Shown here: positions 17,111 through 27,742 of the stretch, in pieces
Layout: every line of letters starts with the position of its first letter
How positions within the stretch are numbered: position 1 is the stretch's first letter
Origin: Isoptericola cucumis
GTDB lineage: Bacteria > Actinomycetota > Actinomycetes > Actinomycetales > Cellulomonadaceae
Direction of reading: 5' to 3'
Assembly: GCF_014635665.1 (NCBI RefSeq)
Contig: NZ_BMDG01000002.1
Coordinates: 395,772 to 459,771 of the forward strand
DNA: 64,000 nt
Program-made: the position numbers and the translations under genes
The notes under the pieces: model-generated
What the model was told of the DNA's origin: nothing
Seen by the model: only the letters and a program-made list of their open reading frames with translations
Databases searched by the model: none

Positions 17111-18772
17111 GTGAGGATGAGGCGAAGGGCCGCCACGGCGGCCGCAGCGGCGACGGTGACGACGTTGTTGCTCGCGAGCTGCGGCGGTGGCGGCGGCAAC
17201 GAGGAGGGCGACGGCGAGGGCAGCGGCGGCGAGTCCGCGACGGTGCGGCTCGCGCTGGCGCAGGACGTCGAGACGCTGCTGCCGATGGACTCGAACGTGA
17301 GCGACAACATCTCGGTGCTCGACGTCGTGTACGACGGGCTGGTCCGGTACGACCCGGAGACCACGGAGCCGTACAACTACGTGGCCGAGAGCATCGAGTC
17401 CGAGGACAACACGGTCTGGACCATCAAGATCAAGCCGGACCTGACGTTCCAGAACGGCGAGCCGGTAGACGCCGAGGCGTTCGCCCGCGCCTGGAACTAC
17501 GCCGCGTACGGGCCGAACGCGATGGCCAACAACTACTTCTTCGAGCGCATCGCCGGCTACGACGAGATGCAGGGCGAGACGGACGACGAGGGCAACGTCG
17601 TGGAGGAGCCGGCCGCGAAGGAGCTGTCGGGCCTGAAGGTCGTGGACCCGCAGACCCTCGAGGTCACGCTGACGGGGCCGTTCGCCGGGTTCGCCACGAT
17701 GCTGGGCTACACGGGCTTCTTCCCGGTCGCGCAGGAGTGCCTGGACGACGTCGAGGCGTGCGCGGTCAAGCCGATCGGCAACGGCCCCTTCCAGGTCGAG
17801 GAGTGGGAGCAGGGCATCGGCCTCACCGCCACGCGCTGGGACGAGTACCCGCTCGAGGAGGCGCCCACCTACGGGACCATCGAGTGGACCGAGTACGCGG
17901 GCGAGGAGAACTGGCCCGACTTCCAGGCCGGCAACCTGGACTTCGCCGTCCCGCCGCCCGCCGAGCTGGCGTCGGCCGCGGCCGACCCGGACCTGCAGGA
18001 GCGGTTCGTCGAGGGCCCGGGTGCCGCGCTGACGTACATGGCGTTCCCGCTGTACCAGGACGGCCCGTGGTCCGACGTCGAGTTCCGCAAGGCGATCTCG
18101 ATGGCGATCGACCGGCAGGGCATCGTCGACGCCCTCCTGCCCGGCGAGCGCGTCCCCGCCGACAGCTGGGTGGTGCCGGACGGCGTCCCCGGCGGCGAGG
18201 CCGGCACGTGCGAGTGGTGCGAGTTCGACCCCGACGCCGCGAAGGCGGCCCTGGAGAAGGCCGGCGGCTGGCCCGAGGGCGAGACGCTGACCATCCACCT
18301 CGGCCAGGACGAGACGGAGGAGGCGCTGTTCAAGGCGATCGGCGACTCCATCCAGCAGGTGCTCGGCATCCCGTACGAGCTCGACCCCACGCCCGACTAC
18401 TTCGACCGGCGCGCGGCCCGCGAGTTCACGGGGGCGTTCCGCGCCAACTGGTTCCCGGACTACCCGCTGAACGAGAATTACCTGGCACCGGTGTACGCGA
18501 GCGGTGACCCGAAGAAGGGCAACACCGAGTTCGGGTACTACGGCAAGGAGTTCGAGGCGGCGATCGCCGCGGGCGACGAGGCCGCCACCCTCGAGGAGGC
18601 CGTCACCAAGTACCAGGAGGCCGAGGCCGCGCTGGCGCAGGACTTCCCGACGGTGCCGGTCGTCTTCTCGGTGAACTCGTACTACTACAGCGAGAACATG
18701 TCGAACGTGGTGCTCGACCCGTTCAGCGGTGAGCCCAAGCTGCGCCTGCTGGAGGTCAGCGACGCCATGTGA
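17111..18772 (+). CDS. Peptide/oligopeptide ABC transporter substrate-binding lipoprotein (SBP family 5)
   Basis: A 553-residue extracellular binding protein of the DppA/OppA class. The Arg-rich N-region and hydrophobic core end in lipobox LLASC, followed by a Gly/Glu-rich tether. Family-5 hallmarks are DVVYDGLVRYDPE, the KIKPDLTFQNGEPVDAEAFA segment, and SMAIDRQGIVDALLPG in the second lobe. GTG 17111 is chosen because GGGGAG precedes it. The gene heads a seven-gene operon with two permeases, two ATPases, an amidotransferase and a serine hydrolase. The ligand is probably a peptide or an amino-acid conjugate. Confidence 0.94.
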   Translation: MRMRRRAATAAAAATVTTLLLASCGGGGGNEEGDGEGSGGESATVRLALAQDVETLLPMDSNVSDNISVLDVVYDGLVRYDPETTEPYNYVAESIESEDNTVWTIKIKPDLTFQNGEPVDAEAFARAWNYAAYGPNAMANNYFFERIAGYDEMQGETDDEGNVVEEPAAKELSGLKVVDPQTLEVTLTGPFAGFATMLGYTGFFPVAQECLDDVEACAVKPIGNGPFQVEEWEQGIGLTATRWDEYPLEEAPTYGTIEWTEYAGEENWPDFQAGNLDFAVPPPAELASAAADPDLQERFVEGPGAALTYMAFPLYQDGPWSDVEFRKAISMAIDRQGIVDALLPGERVPADSWVVPDGVPGGEAGTCEWCEFDPDAAKAALEKAGGWPEGETLTIHLGQDETEEALFKAIGDSIQQVLGIPYELDPTPDYFDRRAAREFTGAFRANWFPDYPLNENYLAPVYASGDPKKGNTEFGYYGKEFEAAIAAGDEAATLEEAVTKYQEAEAALAQDFPTVPVVFSVNSYYYSENMSNVVLDPFSGEPKLRLLEVSDAM

Positions 18773-18857
18773 CCCGGCACGCGGTGGGTGGTCCGGCGTG
18801 ACCGCCCACCGCACCGGGTCCCGCCGCCGCACGACCGCACCATCAGAAAGACAGTGA

Positions 18858-19862
18858 ATGGGCCGCTACATCATCCGCCGGGTCCTGCTGGGCGCGGCCA
18901 CGCTCCTGCTCGTGACGTTCGTCCTGCACCTGCTCACGACGTTCGCGATCCAGCTCAACGGGAGCCCCGCGCTCGCGTTCTTCGGTGACCGGATCCCGAC
19001 CGACGCTCAGCTCGCCGCCGTCGAGGAGCGCTACGGGCTCGACGACCCCTGCTACGACCAGACCGGCAACCCGTGCCTCGGGCCCTACGTGGAGCGCCTG
19101 GGCGCGTACGCGCAGGGCGACTTCGGCACGAACCTGCGCGGCCGGGAGGTCACCGACATCGTCGCGACGGCGGCGCCCAACACGCTCAAGCTGTTCGCGA
19201 TCGTCACGGTCACGTGGTTCGTGCTCGGCATGGGGCTCGGGTCGGCCGCCGCGCGGTGGCGCGGCCGCTCGGCGGACCACGGGATCCGCATGACGTCGGT
19301 GCTCATCGACGCGTTCCCGATCTTCGTGCTCCTGCTCGTCTACCGGTACGTGTTCGCCGTCCCCCTCAGCGACTGGGCCCGCTCCACCTTCGGCGACGAC
19401 AGCATGGTCGCGCTGTGGTTCCGGCCGTCGTTCGACGCCGACCACCCCTGGGCGACGGTGCTCGTGCCGGGCATCCTGCTCGGCCTGGCCGGCTCGGCGG
19501 CGTTCATCCGCCTGGTGCGGGCGAGCCAGCTGGAGTCGTACGCCGGCGAGCACGTGCGCACCGCCCGGTCCCGCGGGCTGGCGGAACGGCACGTCGTGCT
19601 GCACCACGTCGTGCGCAACTCGTCCGTCCCGGTCGTCACGGCGGTGGGGCTGACGTTCACCGAGGCGCTCGCCGGGGCCGTGATCACCGAGGGGATGATG
19701 AACATCTACGGCATGGGCGGGGTGCTGTGGGAGGCGGTGCGCGGCAACGACGTCGCGCTCGTCGTCGGCATCGTGACGATCCTGGCGATCGTGACCGTCG
19801 TCGTGATGCTGGTCGTCGACATCGCCTACGCCGCCCTCGACCCGAGGATCCGTTATGCCTGA
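18858..19862 (+). CDS. Peptide ABC transporter permease (DppB type)
   Basis: 334 residues opening MGRYIIRRVLLGAATLLLVTFVLHLL, the typical first span of DppB/OppB permeases. A long periplasmic stretch with EERYGLDDPCYDQTGNPC follows, then the remaining spans. The EAA-like loop is RTARSRGLAERHVVLHHVVRN. An 85-nt gap separates it from the binding-protein stop. Its 3' end overlaps the next permease by 8 bp, suggesting coupled translation. The Cys pair in the external loop could form a disulphide. Confidence 0.95.
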   Translation: MGRYIIRRVLLGAATLLLVTFVLHLLTTFAIQLNGSPALAFFGDRIPTDAQLAAVEERYGLDDPCYDQTGNPCLGPYVERLGAYAQGDFGTNLRGREVTDIVATAAPNTLKLFAIVTVTWFVLGMGLGSAAARWRGRSADHGIRMTSVLIDAFPIFVLLLVYRYVFAVPLSDWARSTFGDDSMVALWFRPSFDADHPWATVLVPGILLGLAGSAAFIRLVRASQLESYAGEHVRTARSRGLAERHVVLHHVVRNSSVPVVTAVGLTFTEALAGAVITEGMMNIYGMGGVLWEAVRGNDVALVVGIVTILAIVTVVVMLVVDIAYAALDPRIRYA

Positions 19863-20825
19863 GCCCACACCGTCCGGCACCCCGGGCGCCGCCCCCGGCG
19901 GCGCCGCAGCCACCGCGGTACCCGGCGCGGCCCCCGCGACCGGTGCCGGGTCGCGGTCGCTGGCGGCCGACGCTTGGCGCCGCCTGCGCCGCCGGCCCGA
20001 CGTGGTGACCGCGACCGTGGTGGTCGTGTTCTTCACCGTGATGGCCGCGTTCCCGGGGCTGTTCACCGACACCGACCCGAAGCGCTGCATCATCGGGGAC
20101 TCGAAGATCCACCCCCAGGGTCTCGGCGCCACGCACCCGTTCGGTACGGACGTGCACGGCTGCGACGTCCTCGCCCAGCTCGCGCACGGCGCCCGGCCGT
20201 CGCTCCTCCTGGCGTTCGTCGTGGTGGGCGCGTCGCTGGTCATCGGGGTGGTGCTGGGGCTCCTCGCCGGGTACTACCTCGGCTGGGTGGACACCGTCGT
20301 GTCGCGCACGGTCGAGGTGTTCCTCGTGATCCCGCTGCTGCTCGCCGCGCTGCTGCTGCTGTCGCTGTTCCACAACGTCAGCGTCGGGTCGGGCACCTTC
20401 GACGTGATCCTGCTGCCCGCGCTGGTGCTCACCCTGTTCGGCTGGATGGGCTATGCGCGGTACGTGCGCGCCAGCGTGCTGGAGGCGAAGAACCTCGACT
20501 ACGTGACGGCGGCCCGCGCGCTGGGCGCGTCGGACGTGCGGATCATGCTGCGGCACGTGCTGCCCAACGCCATCGGCCCCGTCACGGCGCTCGTGCCCAC
20601 CGCCATCGCGGGCGTGATCAGCGCCGAGGCGGTGCTCGCGTTCCTCGGTATCGGGGTGCGCCCGCCGGCGATCAGCTGGGGGATCATGATCACGCGGGGC
20701 TCGGAGTGGGTGACGGGCGGCTACGCCTACCTGCTCGTCTTCCCGCTCGCGTGCCTCGTGCTGACGGTGCTCGCGCTCGTCGTCCTCGGCGACGCGCTGC
20801 GCGACGCCCTGGACCCGAGGCTGCG

Positions 20826-20829
<4 letters not shown>
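19855..20829 (+). CDS. Peptide ABC transporter permease (DppC type)
   Basis: 324 residues. A long Pro/Ala-rich cytoplasmic N-terminus (about 1-50) precedes the first membrane span (VVTATVVVVFFTVMAAFPGLF). The external HPFGTDVHGCDVLAQLAHGARPSL motif is characteristic of DppC/OppC proteins. The EAA-like loop is TAARALGASDVRIMLRHVLPN. ATG 19855 overlaps the preceding gene by 8 bp, and its TGA overlaps the GTG of the following ATPase. Confidence 0.95.
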
Positions 20830-23142
<2,313 letters not shown>

Positions 23143-23145
23143 CCC

Positions 23146-24009
23146 GTGCCCGGACCGTCCGCCGACACCACCGCCGACACCACCACCGACACCACGACCG
23201 GCCGCACCACCGACGCGACCGACGACCGCGCCGGCCGCCCCGCCGTCGTCCTCGTCCAGAACTCGCCGCACAGCGGCCCGGGCCGGTTGCCGGGCTGGCT
23301 CGCCGAGGCGGGGATCGACGCCCGCGTGGTGCAGGGGGCGGAGCTGGCCGCCCGGGTGCCCGGGCTCGACGGCGTCCTCGACGCCGACGCCTCGGGCGAC
23401 GCGCCGCCGGTGGCAGGGCTGGTCCTGCTCGGCGGCGGCCTGCTGCCGGACGAGGACGAGCGCGCCCCGTGGCTGCCGCACGAGCGGCGGCTGACCGACG
23501 CGGCGCTGGTTGCCGGGGTCCCGGTGCTGGGGATCTGCCTGGGCGGCCAGCTGCTCGCGCACGTCACGGGCGGCGAGGTGACGGCGAGGTCGGGCGAGAC
23601 GGAGAAGGGGCTGTGCCCGGTACGGCTGCTGCCGGGCGCGGCCGACGACCCGCTGCTCGGGGGCCTGCGCGACGTGGCGGGCGGCGACGAGCTGCGCATG
23701 GTCGAGAGCCACGTCGACTCGATCACGGGCCTGCCGCCCGCGGCCGTGCACCTCGCGACGAGCGACGCGTGCACGGTGCAGGCGTTCCGCGTGGGCGAGG
23801 CGGCCTGGGGGCTGCAGTTCCACCCGGAGGCCGACCCGGACCGGATCGCCCGCTGGGACGCGGAGGAGCTCGCCGCGCTCGGGTACGACCGCGACGAGCT
23901 GCACGCCGCCGGGATGGCGAGGGCCGCGGAGAACGAGCGGCAGGCCCGCGCGCTGGCCGAGGCCTTCGCCGCCGTCGTCCACGCGCACCACGTCGGCGGG
24001 AGGCGCTGA
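23146..24009 (+). CDS. Class-I glutamine amidotransferase-like protein
   Basis: 287 residues from GTG 23146, 3 nt after the ATPase stop. After a Thr/Asp-rich N-terminal stretch (6-27, built on ADTT repeats) comes a GATase-1 fold: LVLLGGGLLPDED, nucleophile elbow GICLGGQLLAH (Cys131), and the catalytic His-Glu in LQFHPEAD. No synthetase domain is attached, so it is either a free amidotransferase subunit or, like gamma-glutamyl hydrolases in this fold, a hydrolase. Its place after a peptide importer suggests it may process an imported gamma-glutamyl or amide-containing compound; that is inference. Confidence 0.85.
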   Translation: MPGPSADTTADTTTDTTTGRTTDATDDRAGRPAVVLVQNSPHSGPGRLPGWLAEAGIDARVVQGAELAARVPGLDGVLDADASGDAPPVAGLVLLGGGLLPDEDERAPWLPHERRLTDAALVAGVPVLGICLGGQLLAHVTGGEVTARSGETEKGLCPVRLLPGAADDPLLGGLRDVAGGDELRMVESHVDSITGLPPAAVHLATSDACTVQAFRVGEAAWGLQFHPEADPDRIARWDAEELAALGYDRDELHAAGMARAAENERQARALAEAFAAVVHAHHVGGRR

Positions 24010-24812
24010 TGCCGACGACCGGGACGCACTCGGACGGCGTGGCCGTCGTCTCCTACCAGGTGCGGCGGGCGGGGGGCGCCGTGCTGGCCGCCCGGGGCGC
24101 CGACGAGCCGTACTACGCCGCCTCGACGGTGAAGCTCGCCGTGCTGGTCGCGGCGGCCCGCGGGCTGGAGGCCGGGACGCTGTCGCTCGATCAGAAGGTG
24201 GTCTCCACCGACACCTTCTCCTCGCAGGTCCCGGGCGCGCCGGACTACCGGATCGAGCCCGACGACCTGGACGACGGGATGCCCGCGCCCAGCACGACGA
24301 TGCCGCTGGGCGACGTGCTCGAGCGCATGGTGGTGGTCTCGTCCAACGAGGCCACCAACATGGTCATCGAGCTGGTCGGGCTGCCCGCCACCAACCGGGT
24401 GCTGCAGGACGCCGGGGCGACCTCGAGCGTCGTCGGGCGCAAGTACAGCGACCTCGAGGCGGAGGCGCGCGGCGCGACGCACCGCACCACCGCGGCCGAC
24501 CTCGCGGCGCTGATGTCCGCCGTCGTGACGGGCCGGCTGACGGGGCCGGAGGCGACGTCGTGGACCCTGGAGCTGCTGGGGCGCCAGACGGACCGGCAGC
24601 TCACCGCGTCCGTGCCCGACCACGTGCCGCACGGGTCCAAGTCGGGCTGGGTGGACGGCATCCGGCACGACGTGGCGTTCGTGGGGCCGCCCGGCCCGGA
24701 CGCGCTGGTCGTCGCGGTGTGCACGCGCGGCTACGCGGAGTCCGACGCCGAGGAGCTGCTGCGGGCGGTCGGCGCGCTGGCGCTCGACCTCACGGGCGCC
24801 CGGGAGCGGTAG
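24009..24812 (+). CDS. Cytoplasmic beta-lactamase-fold serine hydrolase (class-A-like)
   Basis: 267 residues from ATG 24009, whose ATGA overlaps the amidotransferase stop. All three penicillin-recognising-enzyme motifs are present: STVK (Ser39, Lys42), SSN (111-113) in place of SDN, and HGSKSGW with KSG (211-213). Unusually for this fold there is no signal peptide: the first motif lies only 39 residues from the start and nothing upstream in frame could encode one. The product should therefore stay inside the cell and act as an amidase or esterase on imported substrates rather than as an antibiotic-resistance enzyme. The stop lies within the 3' end of the convergent MFS gene (23-bp overlap). 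Confidence 0.85.
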   Translation: MPTTGTHSDGVAVVSYQVRRAGGAVLAARGADEPYYAASTVKLAVLVAAARGLEAGTLSLDQKVVSTDTFSSQVPGAPDYRIEPDDLDDGMPAPSTTMPLGDVLERMVVVSSNEATNMVIELVGLPATNRVLQDAGATSSVVGRKYSDLEAEARGATHRTTAADLAALMSAVVTGRLTGPEATSWTLELLGRQTDRQLTASVPDHVPHGSKSGWVDGIRHDVAFVGPPGPDALVVAVCTRGYAESDAEELLRAVGALALDLTGARER

Positions 24813-26079
24813 GGCCCGCGGGCTCGTCGGGCGGCTGCGCGGTCGCGCGCCCGGACGCGACCCACATCGTCGCGGTCATGGTGCCGAGGACGCCGGCGAT
24901 CAGGGCCAGGGGCACCGTCCACCCGCCGCTCGCCGCGTGCACGGCGCCCATCCAGGTCGGCGCGAGCGCGGCGCACGCGTAGCCCGCCGTCTGGATCGCG
25001 GCGGAGGCGCGGCGCGCGACCGACAGCACCGGGCTGCGCTGGGCGACGAGCGTGAAGATCACCGTGAAGTTGCCGCCCTGCGCGGCGCCCGCGAGCCCGA
25101 CCCACACCAGCCACAGGCCCGGCGCGACGAGCAGCCCCACCGGGAGCGACAGCCACATCGCCGCCATGACCATCGCGGTCGTGCGGGCGGACAGGGCACG
25201 GGCGAACGCGATCGGCACCAGGAACGACCCGGCCACCGCGCACAGCTGGAAGGGGGCCGACGCCCCGCCCGCCGCCGCGTCGGTCATGCCGAGCCGGTCC
25301 TGCAGGATGGCGGGCAGCCACGCCGTCATCGCGTAGTAGCCGGTGGCCTGCCCGGCGAAGGCCACGGACAGCAGGACCGTCAGCCGGCGGGCCGACCGGC
25401 GCGCGCCGGGCGACAGCGCCGCCAGCTCGGCGCGGGCGGAGGGCGGCCGGGTGCTCGCCCGGGAGCCGCCGGGCGGGTCGCCGAGCCGCGCGAGGGCGCG
25501 CCCGGCGGGGACCCAGGCGACCAGCGCGACGACCGCCAGCACGCCCCAGCCGGCCAGCGCCCACTGTCAGCCGAACGTCACGGCCAGCGGCACGGTCAGC
25601 ATCGTGGTGAAGGTGGAACCGAGGTTCATCGTCGCGCTGTACGCCCCGGTCACGGCGGCGGCGCGGCGCCGGAAGTCGCGCGTGATCAGCACGGGCACGG
25701 CCACGTTGCCGATGGTGATCGCGACGCCGATGACGGCCGTCCCGACGAGCGCGACCGGCACGTTGCCGCCCGAGCGCAGGAGCGTCCCGGCGACGATCCC
25801 GCCGAGGGCGGCGCCGAGGGAGAGCTCCGGGCCCAGCCGGGCGACCGCCACGGACGCCAGCGGCGTGCACAGGGCGAAGCACAGCACCGGCACCGACGTG
25901 AGCAGGCCCACGCCGGCGGAGGACAGGCCGAGGCCGGCCGCGACGTCGTCGACCACGGGCGGCACCGACGTGATGGGCGCACGCAGGTTCAGCGCGACGA
26001 GCAGCAGCGCGCCGAGCAGCCAGCCGGTCCGCGCCGTGCCCCCGCCGCCCCCGTGGTCGTTCCTGGGGCGGCGCGTCAT
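24790..26079 (-). pseudogene. MFS transporter (CynX/NimT-like) interrupted by one in-frame TGA
   Basis: From ATG 26079 the frame encodes the first half of a 12-span major-facilitator protein: WLLGALLLVALNLRAPITSVPPVVDDV and SATMNLGSTFTTMLTVPL. It meets TGA at 25567-25569 and continues in the same frame (QWALAGWGVLAVVALVAW...) to a stop at 24790. Both halves fit one 429-residue transporter. The first half ends VTFG and the second begins QWALAG, so the TGA most simply replaces a TGG (Trp). The RAPIT start is typical of the CynX/NimT group (cyanate, nitroimidazole or small-molecule exporters). It overlaps the MarR gene by 4 bp and is probably under its control. A single-base assembly error would give the same picture. 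Confidence 0.85.
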
Positions 26080-26585
26080 TCGTCGAACTGGGCGACGACG
26101 GTGCGCAGCAGGGCGGCGAGCTGGGGCCGCACCGCCGGGGGCAGGGCGTCCAGCACGCGCGCCTCGACGTCGAGCAGGTCGCTCATCGCCGCGTCGACGC
26201 GCTCGAGGCCGGCGCCGGTGAGCTGGACGAGGACGCCGCGCCGGTCGTCGGGGGAGCGGTGCCGCTCCACGAGCCCGCGCTTCTCGAGACGGTCGATGCG
26301 GTTGGTCATGGTGCCGCTGGTGACGAGTGTCTGCGCCACGAGCACGCCGGGCGAGAGCCGGTACGGCTCGCCCGCGCGCCGCAGGGCGGACAGGACGTCG
26401 AACTCCCAGGTCTCCAGCGCGTACCGGTCGAACGCGCCCCGCCGGGCCCGGTCGAGGTGCCGGGCGAGCCGGCTGACCCGCGAGAAGACGGTGAGCGGCT
26501 CGACGTCGAGGTCGGGGCGTTCCCGGCGCCAGGCCGCGACGATGCGGTCGACCTCGTCGCCGCCGTTCGTCGCCGTCTCGTCCAT
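26076..26585 (-). CDS. MarR-family transcriptional regulator
   Basis: 169 residues from ATG 26585. An upstream in-frame ATG at 26618 lies inside the -35 region and is rejected. The winged-helix core includes LSALRRAGEPYRLSPGVL, the recognition helix VTSGTMTNRIDRLEKRGLVER, and the wing RSPDDRRGVLVQLTGAG. The flanking helices form the dimer interface. Its TGA overlaps the ATG of the MFS gene, making a regulator–exporter operon. A 17-bp palindrome overlapping the -35 box indicates autoregulation, released by a small phenolic or similar ligand as is usual in the family. Confidence 0.93.
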   Translation of the reverse strand: MDETATNGGDEVDRIVAAWRRERPDLDVEPLTVFSRVSRLARHLDRARRGAFDRYALETWEFDVLSALRRAGEPYRLSPGVLVAQTLVTSGTMTNRIDRLEKRGLVERHRSPDDRRGVLVQLTGAGLERVDAAMSDLLDVEARVLDALPPAVRPQLAALLRTVVAQFDE

Positions 26586-26591
26586 CCCGCG

Positions 26592-26629
26592 AGGGTACTC
26601 CGGATCTCTCGACGTCAAGACTCTTGACG
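26592..26629 (-). promoter_or_regulatory. marR promoter with overlapping 17-bp palindromic operator
   Basis: CGTCAAGACTCTTGACG (26613-26629) is a perfect palindrome around a central base. Read on the minus strand, its right half supplies -35 TTGACG (26613-26618). A 15-nt spacer leads to -10 TACCCT (26592-26597), and exactly 6 nt later is the ATG at 26585. The mRNA is therefore expected to be leaderless, and repressor binding would cover the -35. Confidence 0.7.
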
Positions 26630-26653
26630 CGGCCTCGCCGCTGGCGAGGCCGA

Positions 26654-26732
26654 CCCTGACGAAACGCGCGTGCTGAATTGATCCTCAAACCGCGGGTTTG
26701 AGGATCAATTCAGCACGCGCGTTTCGTCAGGG
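26654..26732. terminator. 79-bp perfect palindrome (38-bp arms), copy 1 of a shared family
   Basis: The arms at 26654-26691 and 26695-26732 are perfectly complementary around a GCG centre. The left arm contains GCGTGCTGAATTGATCCTCA. It begins 48 bp beyond the stop of the minus-strand hydrolase gene and 25 bp upstream of the marR operator. It may act as a terminator without a U-tract. It shares its core with the element at 32965-33029. Confidence 0.75.
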
Positions 26733-26779
26733 GGGGAGGGGCCGGAGGGAGGGATCGGGCGGGGTGGGCGAGGTGCCGC

Positions 26780-27652
26780 TCAGGGGGTGTCGTGCGTGCG
26801 GCAGAACTCCTCGACCAGCGGCAGCACCTGGTCCGGCAGCTGCCACAGCACGCCGTGCCCGCCGCCCGGCACCAGCTCGACGCGTGAGTCCGCCACCAGC
26901 GCGGTGACCCGGTGCGCGGCGGCGACGGGGTCGCCCAGCCGGGTCTCGGCCCCGAAGATCGCCAGGGTGGGCGCGGTGATCGCGCGCAGCCGCTCGTCGG
27001 GCACCGGGCTCGGCCACGGCGTCCGGCGGCGGTAGGCCGTCGCGGCGCGCGCGAGCGCCCGGTCCTCGTCCGTCAGCGTCACCCCGGGCGTGAGCCACTC
27101 GTCGAGGCGCGCGAAGCTCTTCGCGGTGGGCACGGCGGCGGCCCGGACCATCCGCGCCACCACCTTGCGCGACGGCTTGACCAGTGCGGTGATGCCCTCG
27201 CCGAGGGTGAGGGTGGCCACGCGACCGGGGGCGCGGGCCGCGAGGAGCGTCGCGAACCAGGCGCCCTCGGAGTAGCCGAGGACGTGCGCGCGGTCGAGCC
27301 CCAGGCCGTCCAGCAGCTCGGCGCCCCACGTGCCGTAGTCGTCTGCGCTCGTCAGGGGTGCCGTCTGGACGCTGCGGCCGGCGGTGCCGACGACGTCCGG
27401 CGCGTAGACGACGCGCTCGGCGGCCAGGCGCCCGACGACGCCGTGCCAGCTCAGCCCGGACCCGTTGAGGCCGTGCAGCAGCACGAGCGGGATCCCGTCG
27501 CCCGCCCCCGACCGGCGCACCCGGGTCGGGCCGAAGGAGGTGGGGACCGTGAGGTCGGTGGACGGCACGGGCCAGCGGGCGGCCAGGGCGTCGTACGCGG
27601 CCTCGTACCGCTCGCGCGCGTCGTCGTTCGTGAACCGGCCGGTCGTCGCCAT
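26780..27652 (-). CDS. Alpha/beta hydrolase
   Basis: 290 residues from ATG 27652, chosen because GGAGGAGGG lies just upstream; a longer frame to 27706 would start within the operator region. The hydrolase fold is clear: LVLLHGLNGSGLSW (oxyanion hole), nucleophile elbow LGYSEGAWF, an acid-bearing strand TLAIFGAETRLGD, and a late catalytic His in GGGHGVLW. There is no signal peptide. It is divergent from a TetR gene, with two repressor-like sites between them, so expression is probably induced when a substrate-like ligand removes the repressor. Substrate unknown; esterase, haloalkane dehalogenase-like or epoxide-type activities are possible. Confidence 0.9.
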   Translation of the reverse strand: MATTGRFTNDDARERYEAAYDALAARWPVPSTDLTVPTSFGPTRVRRSGAGDGIPLVLLHGLNGSGLSWHGVVGRLAAERVVYAPDVVGTAGRSVQTAPLTSADDYGTWGAELLDGLGLDRAHVLGYSEGAWFATLLAARAPGRVATLTLGEGITALVKPSRKVVARMVRAAAVPTAKSFARLDEWLTPGVTLTDEDRALARAATAYRRRTPWPSPVPDERLRAITAPTLAIFGAETRLGDPVAAAHRVTALVADSRVELVPGGGHGVLWQLPDQVLPLVEEFCRTHDTP

Positions 27653-27674
27653 GGGTGCCCTCCTCCAGGTTTGG

Positions 27675-27712
27675 TGGTATGAACGTACCATCAAAATGGT
27701 ATGCACGTATCA
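27675..27712. promoter_or_regulatory. Twin TetR operator sites between hydrolase and regulator
   Basis: TGGTATGAACGTACCA (27675-27690) and TGGTATGCACGTATCA (27697-27712) are two imperfectly palindromic 16-mers in direct orientation, 22 bp apart, about two helical turns. TATCAT (27709-27714), a -10 candidate for the TetR gene, overlaps the second site, and the first lies just upstream of the hydrolase ribosome site. This layout suits a repressor controlling both divergent genes. Confidence 0.75.
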
Positions 27713-27742
27713 TCTCGACGGTCGACGATGGAGGAGGGACCG

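Noticed and set aside
24009..24812. Acquired beta-lactamase resistance gene
   Set aside because: Despite SxxK and KSG motifs there is no signal peptide, and the gene is coupled to a peptide-transport operon; a resistance role is not supported.
25567..25569. Selenocysteine or programmed readthrough at the TGA in the MFS gene
   Set aside because: MFS transporters are not selenoproteins and no SECIS-like hairpin is evident after the codon; a Trp-to-stop substitution is simpler.
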